A DNA stretch of 64,000 nt, from positions 992,001 to 1,056,000 of the forward strand of contig JAJFZO010000028.1 of the NCBI GenBank assembly GCA_021397835.1. The letters are read 5' to 3'. Under the pieces are notes generated by a model. The model did no database searches. It had not been told where the DNA came from and was given only the letters and a program-made list of their open reading frames with translations. The DNA comes from Moringa oleifera (lineage: Eukaryota > Streptophyta > Magnoliopsida > Brassicales > Moringaceae). Below are positions 53,061-64,000 of the stretch, one piece after another. Both the position numbers and the translations under genes were made by a program. Within the stretch, counting starts at the first letter, position 1; each line of letters starts with the position of its first letter.

Positions 53061-53764
53061 ATAGTTAATTAAACCTAACAATTTGTTGGGCCAAATAGTT
53101 AATTGAACCTTGATTTAATTGGATTTAACAAAAAACTAAGCGTAATTAATAATTGATCTCACCATATGATTGAGCCAAATAAAATATTAAATCCAACGAC
53201 GTAATTGAGCTAAATAATTAATTAGACCTAGTAAATAATTATGGCGTAACAAGTTATCTTTAATTATTACGTGAGCTTAAAACTTAATTCTACCTAAGAA
53301 TCAGTTGGGTCTAATATCTAATTAGGCCTAATAAAAAGTTAGGCTTTAAATATATTTGAGACCAATAATTAACCAAGTTTAAGATATAATTTGGCATGAG
53401 ATGTGATTGAACCTAACAAGTAAAGAATAAAGTCTAATAATTAATTGATGAGCCTCATAATTAATTAAGCTCAATATTTAATTATGAATAAGAATTAATT
53501 GGATCCAAGATTTAGTTTGACTTATGATATAATTGGTCGTAATGTACTTATACTCATTAAATAATTAGGCTTAGAAAAAAATTAAATCTAAAATTTAATT
53601 AGACTCAAATTATAATTGAACATAAAAATTAATTGAGCCTAATAACTTCTTAAGTTTGGTATTTATCAATTGGACCCAAAAATTGATTGAGCTTAATAAT
53701 TAATTGGATTTAACATTTATTAATTGAACCTAAAATATAATTGTGCTAAATATGTAATTGCTGT
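53061..53764 (+). repeat. F array, start of alpha copy 3
   Basis: F units equivalent to 2,395-3,124 and 35,710-36,490, with about 15 bp more array (TTAATTAAACCTAAC) before the shared start. Confidence 0.85.
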
Positions 53765-55261
53765 TAAACTTAATTACAACTCAAGCTTAATTATATCTTA
53801 GACCAAGTAATCATTGAGTTCAAATATATTTTAGACCTAATTATGTGTCAAGTTCAACTTTTTATTAGACCATATTAGTTAATAAGTTCAACTAATTTTT
53901 AGGCAGTAGACTTAATCAATTGTTAGGCTAAATTATTTGTTAGGTTCAATTATTAGTTCTGTTAAAATATATATGGGGTTCAATATTTTATTTGGTCGAA
54001 TTACATATTAAACAAATTGTTAAACCTAATGTATTGTTAGGTTCAATTAGTTGTTAAACTTAACCTCACATTAGACTCCTTATTTATCAAGTCTATTTCA
54101 TTCTTAGTTTAATTTTATATCTAAGCTTAATTTTTTATTAGGCCTAACTAAATCCTAAATCCAATTAATAATTTAGTAAAACAAATTATTTGGCTTAATT
54201 AATTATTAGACTCAATTACATTTTAGGCCTACTTATTTTTATGGTTCAAATAATTTGTAAACCTAATTAATAGACCTTAGGTTCAGTTTTTTTCTTGGAC
54301 TAAAGTAATTCTCAATTTCATGCATGATATAATAAACTATATCTTAAGCACTCTTATTTGTTAGGTCCAATTGTAGTATGTTCAATTAAAATTTAGGTCC
54401 AATTATATCTCAAACCCAATTTATTCCTAGGTCCAATTATGTGTCAAGCTCATGCACACTATGCCTAATTAATTATTAATCCAATTATATTTTAAATGAT
54501 ATTAATTGTATGACTAGTTATATTTTCGGCTCAATTATGTATTAATGTCATTTTGTTCTTAAGTTTAGTTATTTATCAAGATAAATTACATATTAAACAC
54601 AATTTTTTATTAGGTCTAGTTAAATCTTAAGTCCAACTAATTCTTAGGCACAATTAAATCTCAAGCCCAATTCATTAAGTTAAATTAATTGTTAGGCTAA
54701 ACTATATCCTAGACTTAATTATTTTTATCAAGCTTAATTTTTTATTAAATCCAATTAATTCTTAAGTTCAATTAATTATTTAGGCTCATTTGTTAAGCCC
54801 AATGAATTTTGTGGTCTAATCAATTCTTAGGTTTAATTAAGTAACATGCTCAATTATTTATTAAGTCTATTTTGTTCTTAAGCCCACATCCAAATTTTTA
54901 GTAGGCTTAATTGAATATTATGCCTAATTAATTTTTTGAAGCGGTAAATTATCTAATTCAAGTAATTGTTAAGCTTGATTATATGTTAGGCCTAATTACA
55001 ATAAATTTTTGAGCCCATTAATATGTGTTTAGCTTTTTTTTTGGGTGAATTATTTCTTTGTTTCTTGCATGATAGATCCAATTGTATCTTAAGCCCTATT
55101 ATTGATTATTAGGCCTAATTATCTATTGGGTCTAATTATTTGTAAAGTTCAATTATAATTTGGGTTCAATTATACCATAGACTTTGTTCTTGGATTCAAC
55201 TATTTATTGGGCCCATGCATGCCCAGCTTGATTAATTACTGGACTCAATTATATCTTAAAT
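53765..55261 (-). repeat. R array, alpha copy 3
   Basis: R units equivalent to 3,125-4,703. About 100 bp present in copy 1 at 3,360-3,460 are missing near 54,010. Confidence 0.85.
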
Positions 55262-57920
55262 CTAATTTATTTGATTAAACAATTCATTATTTCATATAAT
55301 TAATTAAGACTAATATTTAATTGAATTTAAAAAAAATTGGGCAAAAGATCTAATTAGGCTTTAGAACAAAATGAGCCTAAGAAAGTTTTGAGCCTAATAT
55401 GTAATTGAACCTAATAATTAATTAAATCAAACAATTTATTGGGCCTAATAATTTGTTACCTAACAAAATTCATTAAGATTGGGATTTAATTAGGTTTAAT
55501 AAAAAATTAAACTTGATATATATTAGAACTTAACAAATAATTAGACTTAATATATAATTAAACTTAATACATAATTAAGACTAATAAAATATTAGGCCTT
55601 TTAATAACTATTTGAGTGTAAAATTAAATTGGTTTAAGATATAATTGAACAGAGATGTAATAAAACTTAACAATTAATGATCTTATGATTAGAGTGGTCT
55701 AACAATTAATTTAGTCTAATAACTAAGTCGTAAATTTAATTATGACTAAAACTTAATTAAGCCTAATGAAAAATTAAGCTTAATATAATCATACCTAATA
55801 AATAATTAGACTTAATCTATAATTTAAATTAAAAACAAAATAAAACTAATAAATCATTGAGTTTATGATATAGTTAATTCTAAATTTATTTGGACTTAAC
55901 TTGCATGAGCTATTGGTATAATTGGATGTAATGTGCATGAACCCATGATATAATTAGGCATAACCTGTACAAACCCACGACATAGTTATGGTTAAGAATG
56001 AATGGAGCTTAAAAAATAATGGGACCCAAATAACGATCCGATTCAAGATTGAATTGAACATAAAAATTAATTGTACTGAATAAGTAATTGGGCTTAACAT
56101 TTATTAATTAGACCAATAAATTTAATTTGATCAAATATTTAATTAAATAGACCAAATATGTAATTCAATAAATAAGACCTAGTAATTTATTAGACCTTAT
56201 AATTAATTGGACATAAGATTTGATTAGATATGATAAAAAATTGGGCTTAATGTATAATTTGACATGATAAATAATTGGGCATAAGAACTAAATTGGCCAA
56301 ATAAATAATTAGGCATAACTAACAATTAATTAAACCTAATCATTAATTGGACTTAAAATTTGATTGTGTCTTAGAATTAATTGAATCTTACAAAAAAAAA
56401 ATTGTGTTTAATATGCAAATTAGATCTAAGAAATAATTGGCACATAGATATAATTAGGCCTATTAATGAGATAAAAATAATGAGGTTAATATGCATCAAT
56501 CCAACTAATAATTCAACATGTAATTAAGCTTAATAAATAATTAACTAAGATATGATTAGACTTGAAATTAATGGGACATGAGACATAATTGAGTTTTAAA
56601 AAAATCTGACATATAATATAATAAGAATTCATATATAATTATACTTATGATATAATGAGACCCACATGATTAGATTTTAGATATAATTAAATTTAATAAA
56701 CAATTCAATTTGATACATAAATTGGACATCTTTTGAAAAAGTTTGAAATATAATTTAGTATAGTAATTAATTTGATCTAATATTTATAAGGTATAATAAT
56801 TATTGAGCTTATAGTGCATGAACCTAAAAAAACAATTGTGTTTCGAAACGAGTTAGGCCTAAGTTATAATTAAAAATAATAATTAATTTGACTTAACAAT
56901 TAATTGGGTATAACAATATTGAGTCTAATAATTAATTAAGCTTAAAATTTAAATTGGATTAATTAATACTTTGAGTTAAAATATAATTAGATCGAATAAT
57001 TAATTGAGTAAAAAATATAATTGATTTCACTGAATTAATTAGATCAAAAAATAAGCGAATCTAATATATAATTCAACCTAACAACTATATGTACCACAAT
57101 AAAAAAAAAATAGGCTTAATATATAATTATATCTAAGAATTAATTGATCCTAATAAATGATTGAGTAATGCGTAATTAAGCTTAATTATTAATTTGACTT
57201 AACAATTCATTAGGCCTAATAAATCGCTAAGCCAAATAATTAATTGAGCCTCAAATTTGACTGGATTTAGTAAAAAAAGTGTAATATATAATTTAGCTTA
57301 ATAAATATTTGGGCTTAATATATAATTAGACTATAAATTATTAGATCTAAAATGTAATTAAGTTTAACAATTAATTACAGCAAATAATTATAGCCTAACA
57401 ATCAATTGAGTCTAATAATTAATTGTGCTTAAAATTTAATTTTTCTTAAAACTAGTTAGGTTTAATATCTAAATTGAGCTCAAAAAAAGTTTAGCTTCAT
57501 ATAATATTAGAACTTAAACATATTTGAGCTCAACAATTAACTAGGTATAAGATATAATTGAATTTAAAAATTAATAACACAATAATTAATTACGCTCAAA
57601 ATTTAATTATGAATAAGAATTAAATAGTTTCAAGATTTAATTAGGTATAACGTGCATGAATCCGCTACCTAATTAGTTTTACAAATAAGTTAGATCCAAA
57701 TATAAATCAACTGAAGATATAACTAAGCATAATAATTAGTTAGACCAAATAATTATATGAGCCTCATATATATTGATTGTCAAAAAAATTAAATGAATCT
57801 ACGATTTAATTGGGTCAAACATATAATTGGAACTAACATTTCATTGGACCTAACAATTCATTTGGTGTTATTAATCAGCTTTAAGAATTGATTAGAATTG
57901 GACTTAATAAATAATTGGAC
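55262..57920 (+). repeat. F array, alpha copy 3
   Basis: F units equivalent to 4,704-7,407. The inverted repeat at the switch (CTAATTTATT with AATTAATTAA) is weaker here. It contains GTTTCGAAAC at 56,840-56,849. It ends at AB copy 6. Confidence 0.85.
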
Positions 57921-59452
57921 TTTTTAATCAAGTTTTTATATATTTTTTTATCAATTTGAGTGATAAACTTTTTGATTTAATCTAAATTAAACATTACCTT
58001 TAATTTTTTAACATAAATTATTTAAATAAATGATATTATACAATGAACTTTGTTTTGCAATTTTTAAGAAATACAAATAAATATTCAAGCTACCATAAAA
58101 GAAATTAGAATTTTCTGAGTAGTAAAATTATTTTTATGATTTTGAAAAAATTGTGACATAAAAATTTTAAATATATATTTTCAATATTCAAACATTATAA
58201 TTTTTTTTGTTAAATATTTCTTCGTGTTTGTTAAAAATTTTAAGTCAAAATCTGTTATACAAAATCATCAACTTGAATTGTTCTTTTATAAAAAAAAATT
58301 ATAAGTAAGTCAATTTAGAACAAATACATATTTTATATGTAAACTTGGTTTAAAAAAACTGTAAAAACTTTATTGAAAAATACCAATAATATAAAGTTCA
58401 TTTTGATCTTTATCTTAATATTAATTATTGAATTATTGAATCTCAAACTATATAACATTAAAAATTATAATTAATTAAGTTTACATTTTATGAAATACAA
58501 TTAAATTTAAAATTAAATAAATTTCGTATTATCTTTCAATCAAACATGAGAATAAAGATATAAAAAGAAATATTATAATATTATAGTAACCATTTTCACC
58601 ATTTTAATGACCTTTAAATATCATTTAACTTCTTAAAATTCAATAGTGTAAACTATGGTTCATTTTTTTTTTAGAGAGAGTTGTTCATTAGTTAGTTTGC
58701 TATTAATGTATTACTCAGTCATCTTGAACTTAATATGTAATTTAAATTAAATTTATATTTGAATATTTTTTGTTAATATTTTAAAAAATAAAAAATACTC
58801 AAATATAGTTTTTATAAATTTTGTTCTACGCTAACTTTTTGCAGAACTCTTATTTAACTCTTCAAATTTATTTGTTTTGGATTAAAAATTACAAAGTTAA
58901 CAATGATACATATTATTCACCTAATATTTTTAAAATAAACTATTTACAATTAAAAATAAATGTTTTTTTTTATGTGTAGTTGGTTGGTATTCACATGAAT
59001 AAGCATAACTAAATTTCTCATGCTAGCTAGCAATACCATTAAAAATTAATTCTAAGAAAAATATAATTTTTTATTAAACTTTGAATAAATTTGACTTCCC
59101 ATTATTTCTTCTTTGATACATCAGTGTTCTCAATATGAAATCTAAAAAATATTTGAAAAGAAATTAAAAAACTGAATATAGTACTCACTTTTAATGTATT
59201 TTACATGCAAGTATCATATATACAATACTTCATTTTTTTATTTTTAATAGATCTTTACTATGTTTATAGTATATGATTGAGAAAATAAGTTAACATTGAA
59301 CCAAATACCATAACAAAATAAGTAATTTAATATATAATATAATAAATTTATCTATTTTTAAATATTATCATTGCAAATTATTGAAAGAGAGAAAATTCAA
59401 ATCTAAGAATGATAACAATAATAATAATAAAATGGATAATAATAAAAATAAT
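57921..59452 (+). mobile_element. AB element copy 6 (A plus first part of B)
   Basis: A half (57,921-58,900) plus B up to the AAT microsatellite, where telomere-like block 4 begins directly. The gene-like fragment is absent. It keeps the GTTGGTATTCACATGAAT segment seen at 9,549 in copy 2. Confidence 0.55.
59405..59452. repeat. AAT microsatellite at the junction with telomere-like DNA
   Basis: A short AATAAT run that ends where CCTTTAACCC begins. The AB copy is cut inside this tract. Confidence 0.75.
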
Positions 59453-61666
59453 AACCTTTAACCCTTGATCCCTAGCAACAAGCGCTTAAATCCTAACCCA
59501 AGACTCAAAACTTAACCTTTAAACCCCAAATTCTAACTCTTAAACCCTAAATCCTAAACTATAACCACTAAACCCTAATCCTTAAACCTTAAAGCCTAAA
59601 GACTAAACTACAAAGTCAAACCCCTAAACAAAAATTTTGACCCCTAATCCTTGAACACTAAATCTATCCCCAAAACCCTAAACTAAACCTTAAACCCTAA
59701 GCTTTAACTCCTAAGCCCTAAGCCCTAAGCCATCACCTTAACTGCCAAATCCTAAACCTTTAACCCTAAACCTTAACTCCTAACCCCTAAGCTTTAAGCC
59801 ATCACCTTAACTGCCAAATCCTAAACCTTAAACCTAGAACCACCACTTTAAATCCCTAATCCGTAAAACCACCACCTTGAATCCTAAAACCCTAAACTTG
59901 AACCTTAAAATTCAAATTCAAAACGCTAACTCTAACCGTAAACCCTAATCTCTAAACTCTAACCATGAACCCTAATTTCTAGACCTTAAACACTACACCC
60001 TAAAAAACCTACACCCTAGACCCTAACCCTCAACCTAAAGCCTTAACCCCTAAACTGTAAATGCTAAACCTTAAATTCTAAATCCTCACTTGTAAGCCAT
60101 ACACCTTAACCATTGAATCCTAAACTTAAAACTCAAACCCCTGAAAACTTAATCCCAAACCAGAAGCCCTAAACCTTAGACCCTAAACATTAAATTCTAA
60201 ACTCTAACACTTAAACCTTATACCTTAAATTCTAAGCTTTAAGCCGTAAACCTTAATCACTAAACTCAAATCTTTTATTATTAAACCTTAAACTCTAACC
60301 ACTAAATTACAAAGCCAAACACTAAACACAAACTTATAAACATTAAATCCTAACACCTACACCCCTAACTGTTAAACCATAACCATTAAACCCTTTGAAA
60401 CCTTAAACCATAACTTGTAATTCATAATCTCTAAAGCTTAACCACTAAACCTTAAAGCCAAACCCTAGGCACTAAACTCTAAACCTTAAATCCTAATCCT
60501 GACACCTTAAACCAACAACCCCAAACCTTTGAGCCTTAAGCCCTTACCTTCATGCTTAAACCCTAAGCCTTCAAAATCTAAAACCTAAACCCTAAATACT
60601 AAACCTTAAACCCCTTACCCTTTAACCCTAACCCCTAAATCCAAAACCCTAAACATTAAACATTAAACTCTAAAACCTAAACTTGAATGTGAAATCCTAA
60701 AACTAAACCCGAACCTCTAAGTCCTAACTGTTGACCTTTAACCCTAAACCCAAAACCTAAACATTAAACTTTGAAACCTAAATGTGAGTGTGAAATCCAA
60801 AACCTAGCCCCCAATTCCTAAACTCTACACCATAAATCTTAAACCTAAACACTAACACCTAACCCTTAAACCTCAAACCATTAACCCTAATTCCTAATTC
60901 ATAAAGGTTAAACCTAACACCCAAATCCTAAACTTTAACCCTAAAACTATAATCAAAAACCTTTAGCCCTTAACTGTAAAACCCGAGAACCTAACCCTTT
61001 AAACACTAAACATGAAACCTAAAACTCTAACCCCAAAATCCTAAATCATAACCCCTAAATCATAGATCTTGAATCCCAACCTTTAAATCTTGCATGGTAA
61101 CCCTCCCTAAACTTAAACTCTAAATTCTAACCCCTAAACTCTAATGACTATCTCTTAAACCCAAGCTTCTAAACCTTCAACCTAAAAACTTGGACTCTAA
61201 CCCAAAAGATAAACACTTAAAGCATAACCCTAAACCCAAATCTCAAAACCACTAGCCCCTAAACCTTTAACATGACATTCCAAACCCCAACCCTTAAACT
61301 AGAATCCCTAAACTTTCAAGCACCCTAACCCCAAAAGACAAATACCAAAATCTAACTTATAAACCCTAAATCCTAAACCCTAACCCTTAACCTAAATCTC
61401 CAAACCTAAACAATAACCCCTAACCCCTTCACCCAAACTCTTAACCATTACCCTAAACCCCTAACCACTAATTCTAAATCTTAAATCGTAAATTCAAATC
61501 GCTGCACCCTTAACGTTAAATATTAACTTTAAATTCTAACTCCTAAAATGTAAACCCTTAACTCTGAACCTAAAACCCTAAACTTTAAACTTGTAACCTT
61601 CCTGCCCAATCCTTAAATTTTAAACTCTAACTCATAAACCTTAAACTTCAAACACCCTAACTCATA
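59453..61666 (+). repeat. Telomere-like degenerate CCCTAA block 4 (largest)
   Basis: About 2.2 kb of CCCTAAA-type words, all in the same orientation. It has internal duplications, for example AAGCCATCACCTTAACTGCC at about 59,728 and 59,797. Its last 700 bp match blocks 2 and 3, with the same right edge. The left edge differs, in the AAT tract of AB copy 6. Decay is strong and no long perfect run is left. Confidence 0.85.
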
Positions 61667-62140
61667 AAATTGGTTTAATATATTACTTGACCTAATAAAT
61701 AATTGGTTTTAATATATAATTAGGCATAAGAACTAAAGTGACAGAATATATAATGGGGCCTTATAAAATGTTAAGTTTAATGTATAAATCGGCTTGAGAA
61801 ATAGTCGATCTGAAGATGTAATTGGGCTTATTAATTGATAAGTCTAATGTGCATGAGTTCAAGAAATAATTCGATGTACAATTAGGCTTAATAAATAATA
61901 AAACCTAAAAATATAATTGAACTTAAAATTAAATTGAGATCTAATTGGACCTAAAAAAATGTGGCATACAATATAATTAGGTTCCATATAATTAAACTTG
62001 AGGTACAATTAGACTCAATAAATAATTTAAACTGATATATAATAGAGCCTACTGCACACAATGCCCAAGATATAGTTAGGCTTAATAATTAATTGAGGAT
62101 AATGTTATTAGATTAAATAATTATTATTAGTAGCCCTATT
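61667..62140 (+). repeat. F array after telomere-like block 4
   Basis: F units equivalent to 24,353-24,820, ending in GTAGCCCTATT, half of the palindrome seen at 31,204-31,229. Confidence 0.8.
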
Positions 62141-64000
62141 AATTACACATTGGATTCAATTTTGCATTGGGTTCAAGTGTGCTACATCAAATTATATCTT
62201 AGGGTCTATTAAATTTTGAATTCATTTATATTTTAGTCTCAATTATTTATTTATCTCATTTTGTTCTTAGACTTATTTATAAATTAAGTCCAACTATTTA
62301 TTTTCCCTAATGATATATTCAACTCAATCTTTAATTTGACTATACTAAATCTTAAGTCCAATTAATTCTTAATGTATAATTAAATCTTGAGCTCTATAAA
62401 TTATTATGCTCAATTAATTGTCAAACTTCATGACATCTCAAGCTCAATCATATCTTAGACTAAATAAATTACTGAGTTCAAATATATTTTAGACCCAATT
62501 ATATATGAAGCTCAACTTTTTATTAGGCCATATTAGTTACTAAGTTTATAACTATATGTTAAGTGTAATTAAAATTTTGATCCAATTATATCCTAGACCC
62601 AGTTTTTTCCTAGGTCCAATTATTTATCAAGCTCATGCATGCTAAGCCTAATTAATTATTGATCCAATCATATCCAAGATCATATTAATTGTATGGCTAT
62701 TATATTTTGGGCTCATTATGTATTAATGAATTTTGTTCTTAAGTCCAAATATTTATTAGGATTGAATTATATACTAAACCTAATTTTTTGTTAAATCTTG
62801 TTAAATCTTAAGTCCAATTCATTATTAAGTCAAATTAATTGTTAAGTTCAATTATTTATTACTCTCAATTACTAATTATTTATTAGCCTCAATTACATCT
62901 TAGGCTTAATTATTTATTAAGCTTCATTATATATTAAGCTAATTTTTTATTAAACCCAATTAATTCTTAAGCTCAACTAATTATTTGGACCCATATGTTA
63001 ACACAATGAATCTTGAGGTTCAATTAATTATTAGACCCAATTAGATCTATATCATTCTTAAGTCCAAGTCCAATTTTTTTTAGACTTAATTAAATATTAT
63101 GCCCAATTAATTATATAAAGCGCTAAATTATCTAATCCGATGAACAGTTTAGCTGAATTAATTTCTATGTCCTATTATGTATTAGGCCTAATTATATCTT
63201 GGACCTAAATATATTTTAGGCCCAATCTTGTATTAATTTCATTTTGAGCTTGACCTAATTAGATATTAAGCCTAATTTTTTATTAGATCAAATACATCTT
63301 AAATCTATTTTTTTTATTATGTCCAATTAAATCTAATTGAGTCTATTTTTTATTAGCACAATGTTGTCTTGGACTCAATCAATTATTTGAGTAAATCAAT
63401 TGTTAGGCTCAATTACATCTTAGGCCTAATTGTCTATTAAGCTTAATTTTATATTAAGTTTAATTTTTTTCAATTCAATTAAATTTTATGCTGAATTAAT
63501 TATTCTGTCTAGGTCTAATGAATTGTTAAGTCTAATAAATTATTAACCTTATTTGCACATTAGGCTTAATTATTTTTAGGTTCAATTATATATTAAGCCA
63601 TTTTTTTTAGTTCCAATTGAATTTTATGCCCAATTAATTTTTTAGTGCAATAAATTGTTTGGTCCAATTAAGTGTTAGGCTCAATTACATATTAAGCCTA
63701 ATAATTTTTATAGTCGAATTAATTCTTATGCCAAATTAATAAAAGTTATGCTCAATTTTTTTTGAACTGAATTATTTATAAGTTTCATGTATAATAAACC
63801 AAATATATTTTAGGTGATATTATTTACTATTAGGTCAAATTCTTTATAAGAGCCAAGTATATCTTAAGTCAAATTATAATTTAGGTCTATTTATATCTTA
63901 AATGTAATTATTTGTTGAGCTCATGAACCATAGGCTTAATTTATTATTGGGTCTAATTGTATATTAAATCCTATTAAAACTTTCACCTACTTATATTTTG
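62141..64000 (-). repeat. R array to the window end
   Basis: R units combining stretches like 16,430-16,605, 33,740 and 26,460-27,260. It starts inside what would be the palindrome, so it joins a different R array from the other copies. It continues beyond the window. Confidence 0.8.

Overview
This is eukaryotic, almost certainly flowering-plant, non-coding DNA. The window is very AT-rich, has no open reading frame longer than 83 codons, and holds four blocks of degenerate plant-type telomere-like repeat (CCCTAAA/TTTAGGG variants). I found no intact protein gene, rRNA, tRNA or CRISPR array. The species cannot be read from the sequence. A heterochromatic (pericentromeric or subtelomeric) location is an inference from the repeat content.

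About 50 kb is one diverged minisatellite with a basic period of 17 bp. In what I call the F orientation a unit reads roughly AATTGGRCYTAATAWWT; in the R orientation it reads roughly AATTATTTATTAGGCCC. Some units are about 20 bp, ending in CATTTATT. The array is not uniform: it is cut into blocks of 0.2-4 kb that switch orientation many times, and several switch points carry short inverted repeats. Larger blocks of array were then duplicated. One set (alpha) runs F, R, F and then a non-array element, near 2.4-7.4, 35.7-40.5 and 53.1-57.9 kb, with a partial copy at about 46.4-50.6 kb. A second (beta) pairs about 28.5-34.7 kb with 41.5-47.5 kb. A third (delta) pairs about 16.6-19.8 kb with 21.4-24.6 kb, and partly with 0.4-2.1 kb.

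Three other kinds of sequence interrupt the array. (1) A dispersed element, here named AB, up to about 3.1 kb long and present as six copies of different completeness; its B half carries a decayed gene-like fragment with a TATA box, exon-like pieces and plausible splice sites. (2) A single-copy stretch at 11.58-12.0 kb that may be a reverse-strand piece of a retrotransposon LTR. (3) Four telomere-like blocks, all with CCCTAA on the + strand, three of them ending at the same array sequence.

The likely history is repeated amplification of a 17-bp unit, with inversions at small palindromes, insertion of AB and telomere-like DNA, and segmental duplication of the resulting mosaics. Some of it is recent: one stretch of about 258 bp is identical by eye between 21.1 and 29.1 kb, and two 130-168 bp tandem duplications are absent from their paralogous copies. 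The most unusual feature is the architecture itself: a very large, orientation-flipping 17-bp array whose core (GGGCCTAA) shares CCTAA with the telomere-like repeat at its junctions.
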